Shown here piece by piece: positions 1 through 9,203 of a stretch of 64,000 nucleotides of DNA (positions are counted from its first letter, which is position 1; every line of letters begins with the position of its first letter). This DNA comes from Engelhardtia mirabilis. Its GTDB lineage: Bacteria; Planctomycetota; UBA1135; GCA-002686595. The notes under the pieces were generated by a model, which saw nothing but the letters and a program-made list of their open reading frames with translations, was not told where the DNA came from and did no database searches. The position numbers were made by a program, and so were the translations under genes. The stretch is taken from contig NZ_CP036287.1 in NCBI RefSeq assembly GCF_007748095.1, positions 682,001 to 746,000 on the forward strand, read 5' to 3'.

Positions 1-140
1 TCGGCCTCGAACTCGAGGAACGTCACCAGCTCCGCGCAGAGCCAATCGGTCAAGCGCCGACGGCGGTCCACCCGCGGCGCCCGCGCCAGCGTGTCGAGGA
101 ACCGGTCGTCCCGGCGCGCCCCCTGGGATTGGCTGCCCAA
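1..140 (-). CDS. Partial N-terminus of a carrier-protein-like gene (possible ACP of the isonitrile-type cassette)
   Basis: Forty-six codons are open from a TTG at 140-138 to the window edge; an in-frame TAG lies just upstream at 149-147. The visible residues end in LTDWLCAELVTFLEFEA, which resembles helix I of a PKS/NRPS-type acyl carrier protein, preceded by a linker rich in Arg and Asp (RRDDRFLDTLARAP). The gene begins 10 nt after the FcoT-like stop and in the same direction. In mycobacterial isonitrile clusters a small ACP (Rv0100) follows the Rv0097-0098-0099 homologues. The phosphopantetheine Ser motif would lie outside the window, so the ACP call is inference; a longer PKS/NRPS N-terminus is also possible. 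Confidence 0.45.
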   Translation of the reverse strand, partial: MGSQSQGARRDDRFLDTLARAPRVDRRRRLTDWLCAELVTFLEFEA

Positions 141-150
141 GTTCCGCTAC

Positions 151-732
151 CTAGCTATGGGAGACGTCCGGTGCGGCCGCGGCCCGGCGCTCCCGAGAGG
201 CCGTGCCCGCGGCGCGGTCGACGATCGCCAGCGACACGTCCCCGTGGGAGTGGCCGCCCGCATCGTCGCGGAAGGAGCAGCGCGTGTGCACGAGCAGGAA
301 GCGGCTGCGCTGCACCGCGTCGACGATCTCGACCGTGCCCTCGAAGTCGCCCGTGGCCATGGGGCGGTGGAACTTGCTCGAGAAGTCGTGGATCAACACG
401 TCGGGCAGTTGCCGCGCGAGGTACTCGTCCAGGGTCCACGACTCGAAGGCCGGCAGCAGCCCGCCGACGACCACCTGGGCCATCAGGGCGTAGACCAGTT
501 GGTTGTAGCAGAGGTTGAACTCCACCGAGTTGAAGTGGCCGGTGTCCTGGATGTAGCAGGACTCGCCGATGGCGAGGCGCCCGTAGATCACCGCCTGGGG
601 ATCGCCAGCGCGGGCGTGGCCGGGCAGTTCGACCACCGCCGACTTCAGATAGCGACAGTTGTCCCTGTAGGGCGTGAGCACCCTGGCCAGGAGCTCGTCG
701 GTGACCCCGATCGATCGCGGCCCGGCGCTCAC
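151..732 (-). CDS. fcoT: FcoT/ScoD-like thioesterase of isonitrile biosynthesis
   Basis: 193-residue protein starting at GTG 732. The start overlaps the stop of the oxygenase gene as GTGA, so the two are probably translationally coupled. Residues about 55-79 carry GESCYI, TGHFN and LCYNQ, and the N-terminus reads TDELLARVL; both match what I recall of Mycobacterium tuberculosis FcoT (Rv0098). A DVLIHDFSSKFHRP stretch aligns with the FcoT segment ending SSRFRKP. FcoT was first described as a long-chain fatty acyl-CoA thioesterase. Its Streptomyces counterpart ScoD acts on an enoyl-ACP and glycine to make the beta-amino acid that ScoE converts to an isonitrile. Pairing with a ScoE-like oxygenase here supports the pathway role rather than a housekeeping thioesterase. 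Confidence 0.85.
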   Translation of the reverse strand: MSAGPRSIGVTDELLARVLTPYRDNCRYLKSAVVELPGHARAGDPQAVIYGRLAIGESCYIQDTGHFNSVEFNLCYNQLVYALMAQVVVGGLLPAFESWTLDEYLARQLPDVLIHDFSSKFHRPMATGDFEGTVEIVDAVQRSRFLLVHTRCSFRDDAGGHSHGDVSLAIVDRAAGTASRERRAAAAPDVSHS

Positions 733-1685
733 ACGAGCCTCCCGCGCGGCTCGTCGGCGTAGAAGGGCCTGCCGTCGTAGACGCCGATGCGGTAGCTGAC
801 GCTGGCCTCGCCGCTCGCGCCCCCGCCGGCGCGGTGGATCACCTGGCGGTTGTCCCACAGGAGCAGGTCGCCCTTGGTCCACAGGTGGGTGTGCACCAGG
901 TCGGCGCGTTCCACGTGCTCGAGGATCGCGTCCAGGCGCTGGCGCCCGGCCTCGATCGACAGGCCCTCGAAGCCCACCGTGAAGCCGCGGCTGACGTAGA
1001 GGCACCTGCGGCCGTTTACCGGATGGGTGATGACCGCCGGATGGCTGACCGTGGGCGTCTCCGCGCCGAATTCCTCCAGGATCTGCGTTATCGACTTGTC
1101 GACGTCGCTGGGCTGGATCTTGTAGCGCCACTTGGCCTCGTGGATCGCCCGCGCGCCGAGCACGAACTCGCGCAGGTCCGGCGGCAGCTCCTCCAGGGCG
1201 CGCTGCATGTCGACGTAGGACGTGCCGCGACTGCCCGAGGGGATCTCGATCGGCCGCACCATGGTCATCGGCAGCGGCTCGGGGAAGAACTGGTAGTCGG
1301 TGTGCCAGTAGGCCCCGGTGTTGGCCACGCCGACCTTGCGGCCGTCCATGGGCACGTTGGAGGAGACGAAGATCTCCGGGTGCCGCGGGTGGTGGTAGTT
1401 GGGCTGGAAATAGACCTGCGGCTCGCCGAGGGCGCGGGCGAAGGCGATGTACTCCGGCTCGCTCAGGTCGACGCCGCGGAAGACGACCAGCTTGTGGTCC
1501 CAGACCAGGTCGCGGATCCGCGCGGCGAGGGTCCCGTCCACCTGGCGTGGGTCGAGCCCGTGGAACTCGGCCCCGATGGCGCCGGCCGCGGGCGGATGGA
1601 ACTCGGCGCCAGCCGGGAGATGCAGGTTGGGCGGCGCGCCGGTGGCTTGGTCTTGCAATGTGGATCGTCCAGAAGGATTGGCCAT
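729..1685 (-). CDS. scoE: ScoE/Rv0097-like Fe(II)/2-oxoglutarate isonitrile-forming oxygenase
   Basis: 318-residue TauD/TfdA-family enzyme; ATG 1685 is chosen because residues upstream of it are non-conserved. The iron ligands are visible as H128-T-D130 (in GAYWHTDYQF) and H284 (in QVIHRA); R299 (SYRIGVYD) is the expected 2-oxoglutarate contact. NYHHPRHPEIFVSSN, R153 (GSRGTSYVDM) and K189 (WRYKIQP) sit where ScoE binds its carboxymethyl-amino substrate, as far as I recall, with a constant small offset to ScoE numbering. These residues separate it from general taurine dioxygenases. The family oxidatively decarboxylates a glycine adduct to an isonitrile. The next gene, the FcoT-like thioesterase, overlaps it by 4 nt, and an acyl ligase is divergent. 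Confidence 0.85.
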   Translation of the reverse strand: MANPSGRSTLQDQATGAPPNLHLPAGAEFHPPAAGAIGAEFHGLDPRQVDGTLAARIRDLVWDHKLVVFRGVDLSEPEYIAFARALGEPQVYFQPNYHHPRHPEIFVSSNVPMDGRKVGVANTGAYWHTDYQFFPEPLPMTMVRPIEIPSGSRGTSYVDMQRALEELPPDLREFVLGARAIHEAKWRYKIQPSDVDKSITQILEEFGAETPTVSHPAVITHPVNGRRCLYVSRGFTVGFEGLSIEAGRQRLDAILEHVERADLVHTHLWTKGDLLLWDNRQVIHRAGGGASGEASVSYRIGVYDGRPFYADEPRGRLV

Positions 1686-1761
1686 GGTCGGTTCCGGGCG
1701 CCGGCGCCCTGATTGGTCCCCGGCGCATGGCCGCGATGGGGGGAGCACCGCGACAGATCCG

Positions 1762-1769
1762 ACTATAGT
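1762..1769. promoter_or_regulatory. Palindromic -10-like element in the divergent promoter region
   Basis: The 138-nt space between the divergent oxygenase (start 1685) and ligase (start 1824) contains ACTATAGT, a perfect palindrome in an otherwise GC-rich stretch. It could serve as a -10 box on either strand (TATAGT). No good -35 is evident, so this is a weak call. Confidence 0.25.
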
Positions 1770-1823
1770 GGAACCTTCTCGATCCTTGGGGCGTCAGCCC
1801 GCCCCCTCCGCGATCGGAACGCA

Positions 1824-3431
<1,608 letters not shown>

Positions 3432-3440
3432 GGGCACTGC

Positions 3441-3465
3441 TGCCCGTACGGGCACCAGGACACTA
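3441..3465. terminator. Convergent-junction palindrome plus TAGTGTCCTGG repeat end
   Basis: Between the convergent stops at 3431 and 3463 lies TGCCCGTACGGGCA (3441-3454), a perfect 14-nt palindrome that could form a small bidirectional terminator. It runs straight into CCAGGACACTAG. Read on the minus strand this gives CTAGTGTCCTGG, whose TAG is the stop codon of the minus-strand gene. The same motif recurs at 46803-46967 and 59747-59759. Confidence 0.5.
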
Positions 3466-4779
3466 GCGTTCGTTGAGCGGCGAGACGATGCCGGTGCCGT
3501 CGGTCGTGGCCCGCAGGAAGCAGCTCGGCTCACCGTCGAATCCCGGCGGGTAGATCAGGACGCGCGGGACTCCCCACGCCCCTCCACACGGGGTCGGCTC
3601 GCCGACGAGCAACGAGCCTTGGTCGAAGAGCTCCGGTCGAACGGCGCGCAGCGCGTCCGGCGCCTCCTCGATCGCGGTACCCAGGTAGGTTCCGACTGCG
3701 ATCGGGCGTGAGCGAATTCGGTCGCGCGCCAGCTCGAGCTCTACCAGCCTCCCGGCCTCGGGGAGGCCCACGACCAATCTCCCTTCGTCGGTGTGAATCG
3801 CCCCGACGGGCCCGTCCCAGCCCGTGCGCGCGTTGGAAGCCTTGAAGGTTCCGTCGAGGGCAATCAGGGCGATCTCGACCTCGTGTTGAACTGAGTTGTC
3901 TCCATCCGTGAATCGCCGCTCGAGGAACGCGAGCACTGCCTCCTTGCCGTCGACGACAACGGTCAGGCTCCGATCGACGAGCCTCAGGTCGGCCTGCCGC
4001 TCGAAGTTCGGCAACGCGAGTCGGGCTTCGTCGACGAGTGCGAGATCCGAGCTGTAGCGCCGAACGACGACCAGTTGCTCGACGCGCGTCATCAGGCACA
4101 GGGTCTCGCCGAGCCAGTGCGCGCCGACGACTCGCTCCCACGGCAGCGCGTCCGCGAGTGGAGTGCGGACGACTTGATTCTCATACCGCTTGCCCAAGAT
4201 CTCTCGCGGGCCGATCGACAGCGCCGTGAACCGCGAGTGCCGGTGCTCTTCGTTCCATTCGTGTGCGATCCCGAACAGGTCGCCTCGAGGTCCCCGCCCA
4301 TCGATCAGGGTCAGTCCTCGGCCGGACGGGAACGCATCCACGATGTAACCGCCGGCGATTGGCTCGCCCGTTGCGCCGCTCACGACATTGACCCCGATCA
4401 GGTTCCACATGCCGTTGACGACCAGGAGGTCGTCCCACCCGTCTCCATCACGGTCGCTCAGACGACGCATGCCCCTGACGCCGCCGTAGGCGTAGTCGGC
4501 GTCCCGGGGGTCGTAGTGATCGTCAGCCCTCCACGTCCAGCGCAACTGCCCGTCGACTCCGAAGCCATGCACCCTGTCGAGCTGGTCGTACAGCCCCTCG
4601 GAGTATCCGTAGCAAGGTTGGCTGACGGCGATGACGCAGTCGGCGTCAGTCGTGGGTCCGGTCAAGACGGCGAGGTCTCTCCCGAACTCCGTCCGGTTCT
4701 GATCGACGTCCGGCGCGCCTTGCGCCAGCGGGGACCAGAGGCTCGGGGCTAGGGCAATCAGGATTGAGGTCAGCGGCAC
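3463..4779 (-). CDS. Secreted protein of unknown function with a Ca-binding FG-GAP-like loop
   Basis: 438 residues from GTG 4779, chosen because it opens directly into a signal peptide (VPLTSILIALAPSLWSPLAQ) while the upstream open frame has no plausible start context. The mature part contains SDRDGDGWDDLLVV, a typical FG-GAP/VCBS calcium-binding loop, within a WD/propeller-like run of repeated short beta segments. No enzyme motif is visible. The stop TAG is contributed by the repeated TAGTGTCCTGG motif. GC content is slightly lower than in its neighbours. Function unknown; the protein is probably exported to the periplasm or cell surface. Confidence 0.7.
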   Translation of the reverse strand: MPLTSILIALAPSLWSPLAQGAPDVDQNRTEFGRDLAVLTGPTTDADCVIAVSQPCYGYSEGLYDQLDRVHGFGVDGQLRWTWRADDHYDPRDADYAYGGVRGMRRLSDRDGDGWDDLLVVNGMWNLIGVNVVSGATGEPIAGGYIVDAFPSGRGLTLIDGRGPRGDLFGIAHEWNEEHRHSRFTALSIGPREILGKRYENQVVRTPLADALPWERVVGAHWLGETLCLMTRVEQLVVVRRYSSDLALVDEARLALPNFERQADLRLVDRSLTVVVDGKEAVLAFLERRFTDGDNSVQHEVEIALIALDGTFKASNARTGWDGPVGAIHTDEGRLVVGLPEAGRLVELELARDRIRSRPIAVGTYLGTAIEEAPDALRAVRPELFDQGSLLVGEPTPCGGAWGVPRVLIYPPGFDGEPSCFLRATTDGTGIVSPLNER

Positions 4780-5051
4780 CAGCGGACGGTAACAGGTCGA
4801 AGGTGGGTGCCTTCGAGCCGTTACGTCTCGGTGACACTGGCCCTCCCGCGATGCGGTTGACTCCAGGTTTCGGCGAGCTCGATGTCGCGGTGACAGCCCA
4901 GCGCTGGTCCACGGGTGGGAGCCTTCCAATTCAGGTCGAATCGGAAGCCATCCGACACCTGCAGGTTTGCAGCGAGCCGGCTGCGGGCGAGCGCCAGCCT
5001 CCGACCGCTCGTGATCGGACGCCGAGCGGCCTCAGATATGCGGATTGGGCT

Positions 5052-5654
5052 CTAAGCTGCCCGTCGGGCAATGCTCGCTTCGACTGCGCTGGCGACCTCA
5101 TCGAAGCTGACGGGTCCAGCGAGCCCTTCGAGGGCACTCAGGGAGAGCGTCTTGGCCTTGGGCTTCGCAGAGTTCAATGTCGCCGTCGAGACGACGTAGA
5201 ACCTCCATTGGCTCAAATCCATGGGGTCGACGGTTGCCTTGTCCTTGTGTGCGAGTAGCGCGAAGACGTAGACGTCGGCGTGGCGTCGGACATCGGAACC
5301 GAATGTGTTTTTGTCCGGATGCCAGGCTCTTGCGGGGCGAATTGAGAAGCTAGGCTCGCTCAGGGAGTTCTGATGCCAGGACTGCAAGAAGCCCGAGGTC
5401 TTGACCTCGACCTTGAGGCCCGAGGCCGCTCTCAAGTCGTAGGTGCCCCACTCGTCGCGAACGGTCGAGGTGTCCGCGGATAGAGCGCGCGCGACGATGA
5501 ACTCGGCGAACGCTGCTCTACACAAGTTCGACAGCAGGTCTGATTGGTTCCAGGCCCAGAAGTCGCGGAGAGCGAAGTCCCTAGAGCCCTGTCCATCCCT
5601 GAAGGCTTCTGAACCACTCTTCTGGGTTGCTTGGACGCGGCCGAGGTCGTTCAT
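5052..5654 (-). CDS. PD-(D/E)XK nuclease-like protein of unknown function
   Basis: 200 residues. The central segment WGTYDLRAASGLKVEVKTSG has the D(x)nE-x-K arrangement of PD-(D/E)XK folds, followed by FLQSW and ADVYVFALLAHKD...QWRFYVV strands. I recognise this as a widely scattered family of stand-alone proteins in which an acidic-E-K core is followed by a conserved DxSQW motif. Such a core suggests metal-dependent DNA cleavage, but no target or partner is evident and it could be an inactive relative. It lies alone between a secreted protein and the sigma fusion, with 272 nt of apparently empty sequence downstream (4780-5051) and about 230 nt upstream. Its codon use is less GC-biased than its surroundings, which hints at acquisition. 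Confidence 0.6.
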   Translation of the reverse strand: MNDLGRVQATQKSGSEAFRDGQGSRDFALRDFWAWNQSDLLSNLCRAAFAEFIVARALSADTSTVRDEWGTYDLRAASGLKVEVKTSGFLQSWHQNSLSEPSFSIRPARAWHPDKNTFGSDVRRHADVYVFALLAHKDKATVDPMDLSQWRFYVVSTATLNSAKPKAKTLSLSALEGLAGPVSFDEVASAVEASIARRAA

Positions 5655-5888
5655 CTCGGATTCGTCGGAACTCGACTGGCGGAGCTTGAGAACTTCTTCT
5701 CGCCTCGTGGAGTGATTTGCTTCATCCAGGGGTGGATGCGGCGTCGCACGCCTTGCAGAGCGATTTCGGTAGGTAGTGCCGGACCGAATCGCCGTCTCTG
5801 TATCAGGTGGGGCCGCACACCGAGCGAGCGTGGTGCAACAAGAGCAAAGTTTCGCAATGGCAATCGCGGTGTGCGGCCCTCGGTTCGG

Positions 5889-8800
5889 TCAGGGGACCTC
5901 GAAGGCGGCTCCATCGCCTGAACGGACGTCGACTTCGCGCAGTGTCGTCCAGGTGGATGGATGCTCGAAGGCTCGGTCACCGCGGCGCAGGATTCGTCCG
6001 GGGCCGACGGGGACGGCTTCGAGGTGGATCGCGCCTTCGCCGTCGGGGCGGAAGGCCGCCAGGGTCCAGACGTCGGGGGCGGGCTCGCTGTAGTGGAAGA
6101 GGTACTCGCCCCAGTTGGCCGGGTCGTCGGTGCGGCGGCCGTTCAGCGGGGCTGTCGCGAGTTCCCAGGCGAGCTCGGTGCGGCCAGGGCTGAGCTCCAC
6201 GCGAGCGTTCAGCGAAACCAGGGTGCCCCGATGAACCGCGGTGAGTCCGACCACGTGGGGCCCGGCTTCGCGGGTGGTGAGTTCGAAGTGCCCGTCCGCG
6301 TCGGTGGTCGCCGACTGGTTGGCAAAGATGTTGGCGCTGTCGGCGTGCTTGAGGGAGACCGACCAGTCTGCAGCGGGCTCGCCGTCGACCACCAGCCGTG
6401 CGGCGATGGTGCACTCGACCCCGGGCGCGCTGAGGTCGAGGTCGAAGCCGGTGGTCTGGCCCTCGACGACGATGCAGTCGAAGGGCAGCTCGCCGCCGTT
6501 CTCGGTCGGGCGGGTGCCCGGGCCGCCCAGCCCCGCGTAGGTCGCCCCGCTCGATCGCGCGACTTGCCAAGGTCCGGGCGCCAGGGCCTCGATTCGGTAG
6601 TGGCCCTGCTCGTCAGTGACCGCGTCGAACACGAGGCCGTTGCCCATCGTAGCGCCGACGGTGATGCCGGCCGGATCGCGGCCCTCGGCTGTCAGGACCA
6701 CGCCCTCGATAGCGCCGCCGTGGCTCAGCTCGAGCTGTAGCTCGCGGGGTTCGTCGGGAGACGACGGGTCGAGGGCGAGGGGACCGTGGGTCAGGGCGGC
6801 CCAGACCCGATCACCTTCCCGTGGCGTGTGGGTCACCACCACGATGTAGTCGCCGGATCGCTCGAACTGCAGCGCCATGCACCCCTGGGCGTCGGTCGAC
6901 CTCAGGCTGCTGAAGGGGATGCCGAAGCGGTGGATCAAGTCCAGCGCCCCACCCTCGGCGTCGGTGGCGCGCAGCCAGGGATCGTCGGACCTGGGCGCCG
7001 CGACGAGGAAGACCATGGCGTCCTCGAGGGGCTCGCCACCGGCGGTGACCTGACCGCCCAGGGTGCGCGCCGTTCGAGGGCCCAAGGCGACCGTCAGGGC
7101 GCTGGGCGCGGTGGACGGATCGAAGGGCCCCGCGATGCCGTCTTCGAAGCCCTGGGCCGACACCACGACGCGAAAGGGCTCGTCGGGCAGGGCCAGGCGC
7201 GCGACCTGCGGCGGAGCGGTCGAATCGAGGTCGACCTCCAACTCCGTTGCGCCCGAACCGGAGACCGGCGCCAGGCGCGCCGCGGGAGTCATGCCTGAGA
7301 TGAGGCGCTCACCGTCGTCGTCCGCGATCAGGCGCACGTCCACCTGGCGCTCCATCGGGACCTCGCCGACCACCGGCGTGATCTCGATCCAGCGCTCCTG
7401 GCCGAGGACCAGGACCACGTCGTCACTCCCGGGCTCGACGCCGGCGAGGACCGTGGGTCGATCGTGACCGCCGGGCAGGGAGGCCTCGATGGTCCACGGC
7501 GCCTCGTGGTCCAGGCGCAGCTCGAAGGCGCCGCTGTCGTCGGTCCGCGCGCGCTGCCGCGTGTGGACGGCCATGCCCTCGGCTCCGTGCGTCAAGAGCG
7601 CATCAGCCACCGGCAGACCGTCGGCGTCGACCACGCGGCCCCGGATGGTCTGCCAGGGGGCCGGGCGCGCGAGCTCGATCGTCACTCGCGCAGGGCCGCG
7701 GGCGGGTCCAACCTCGAACAGCTCCGAGACCGCTCCGAGGAAGCCGCTGGCGTCGGCGGACACCCGCCGCATGCCGGCAGGCAGGCCGCGCAGCGCGAAG
7801 GAACCGTCGACGGCGGTCGCGGTCTCCCGGTCGGTGAGGGACGTCGGGGCGCGGAAGCCGTAGAGGCGGCCCAACTCGAGTTCTCGCGCGGTCAACTCCA
7901 CCTCCGCCGGGCGCACCGTGGCCCCGGCGATCGGCAGGCCGTTCCCATCGGTCACGATCCCGCCCAGCGCTCCGCCGGGCTCGAGGGTGATCTCACCCAG
8001 TTGCACCGTCGCCGTGACCGGACAGACGATCTGCAGCGACTCGCGCGCCCAAGCGTCGTGGTCGGTGTGGGCGGCGATCGACCGGGGCCCGTCGGGCAGG
8101 AGGGGCGCGGCGCCAAGGTCGATCCGCAGGTAGCCGCCAGCGTCGCTGGTCCCGCGGACTTCGTCGTAGGGGGCCTCGAAGCGAAGCTCCACCCCGGACA
8201 CGCCTCGCCCTTCGCGGTCGACCAAGCGGGCGGCGACGGCGGGACCGTCGTTGGCGGCCGCGGGCGAGTCGTCCGTGGCAATGGCGGATCGAGCGGTGCC
8301 GGCGGCAACAGCCAAGGCCTCGCGAGCCGCCGGGGGAGCGGCGTCGCCGACGGCCTGCAAGTCCGCCGTCGGTTCCGCCGCCCTTCCGCGCTGGCCGAGA
8401 TTGGCGCCCGAATAGGAGCTCTGGGAAAGGACCGCAAGGCCCAGGGCGAGCACGGCGACCCCGCCGAGCACGAGTTTCGCCGTCGTATTGGCCATCAGAA
8501 ATCCGAGCAAGGCGGCGAGAGCTCCCGCCGCAATCTGGGTCGACGGCGCCTGCCTCGCGAGCGCTCCCACGCTCGCGATCCACGCGCTACGGTCGCCCCC
8601 ATGTTCCTGGTCGAGCCGCTTCCGCAACCGCTCGCGCGCCTCCATCAACCGCCAACGCACGGTCGCCTCGCGAATCTCCTCGTGCAGCGCGATCTCCGCC
8701 GCCGAGCGCCCTTCGTAGTAGCGCAGGAGCAGGGTGGTGCGGTACGGCTCGTCCAGCTCCAACACCGCGCCGGCGACCAGACGCTGGGTGTCCACCCGCT

Positions 8801-9095
8801 CGACCAGATCGGCCGTCGCCGGCAGCTCGTCTGTGGGCGCTGCGGCCCGTTCCCGCGCCGCGCGCCGCCCCTGGCCCCGCTTGGTCTGAGCCCAGAGCCG
8901 TCGCGTCACCCCCGCGAGCCACGGCCGCAGCGGCCGATCCGGGGTCGGCGGCTTCTCGAGCGCCGCCAACAGGGTTTGCTGGGCCAGGTCGTCCGCCGCC
9001 GACTCGTCGCGCACAAGGCTGCGCGCCAGGGCAAGCAGCCAGTCGCGCTCCGCGAGGAGCGCCTCGGGATGGGGGATGGAGGTGGGGAGTGCCAT
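5889..9095 (-). CDS. Sigma-70-family factor fused through a TM helix to carboxypeptidase-regulatory-like exterior domains
   Basis: 1068 residues from ATG 9095, with AGGAG 11 nt upstream. Residues about 15-80 read as sigma region 2 (RSLVRDESAADDLAQQTLLAAL). Residues about 110-170 are region 4 (LDEPYRTTLLLRYYEGRSAAEI...EATVRWRLMEARERL). A hydrophobic helix follows at about 200-235 (LVLGGVAVLALGLAVL). The remaining roughly 800 residues are beta-sandwich repeats of the carboxypeptidase regulatory-like type (for example VTDGNGLPIAGATVRPAE, GRVVDADGLPVADALLTHG). So a cytoplasmic promoter-binding module is tethered to a large extracytoplasmic array. Such extended ECF-like factors are known in planctomycetes; release might need proteolysis or the factor may work at the membrane. 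No anti-sigma gene is adjacent. The next gene upstream (a sulfatase) is co-directional, 108 nt away. Confidence 0.8.
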   Translation of the reverse strand: MALPTSIPHPEALLAERDWLLALARSLVRDESAADDLAQQTLLAALEKPPTPDRPLRPWLAGVTRRLWAQTKRGQGRRAARERAAAPTDELPATADLVERVDTQRLVAGAVLELDEPYRTTLLLRYYEGRSAAEIALHEEIREATVRWRLMEARERLRKRLDQEHGGDRSAWIASVGALARQAPSTQIAAGALAALLGFLMANTTAKLVLGGVAVLALGLAVLSQSSYSGANLGQRGRAAEPTADLQAVGDAAPPAAREALAVAAGTARSAIATDDSPAAANDGPAVAARLVDREGRGVSGVELRFEAPYDEVRGTSDAGGYLRIDLGAAPLLPDGPRSIAAHTDHDAWARESLQIVCPVTATVQLGEITLEPGGALGGIVTDGNGLPIAGATVRPAEVELTARELELGRLYGFRAPTSLTDRETATAVDGSFALRGLPAGMRRVSADASGFLGAVSELFEVGPARGPARVTIELARPAPWQTIRGRVVDADGLPVADALLTHGAEGMAVHTRQRARTDDSGAFELRLDHEAPWTIEASLPGGHDRPTVLAGVEPGSDDVVLVLGQERWIEITPVVGEVPMERQVDVRLIADDDGERLISGMTPAARLAPVSGSGATELEVDLDSTAPPQVARLALPDEPFRVVVSAQGFEDGIAGPFDPSTAPSALTVALGPRTARTLGGQVTAGGEPLEDAMVFLVAAPRSDDPWLRATDAEGGALDLIHRFGIPFSSLRSTDAQGCMALQFERSGDYIVVVTHTPREGDRVWAALTHGPLALDPSSPDEPRELQLELSHGGAIEGVVLTAEGRDPAGITVGATMGNGLVFDAVTDEQGHYRIEALAPGPWQVARSSGATYAGLGGPGTRPTENGGELPFDCIVVEGQTTGFDLDLSAPGVECTIAARLVVDGEPAADWSVSLKHADSANIFANQSATTDADGHFELTTREAGPHVVGLTAVHRGTLVSLNARVELSPGRTELAWELATAPLNGRRTDDPANWGEYLFHYSEPAPDVWTLAAFRPDGEGAIHLEAVPVGPGRILRRGDRAFEHPSTWTTLREVDVRSGDGAAFEVP

Positions 9096-9203
9096 GCCGT
9101 CACCTACTCCTTGCCGCGGTCCGCCGGTCCGTTGGAGGAATTCTTCCGACGCGACGCGATGGGCGCGGCGCCAAGGCGGACGCACCCGCCGCTCGCCTCG
9201 GGC

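Noticed and set aside
4764..5258. Plus-strand frame across the gap before the PD-(D/E)XK gene
   Set aside because: No motif, no start signal, and it runs into the antisense of two better-supported genes; the gap is treated as empty.
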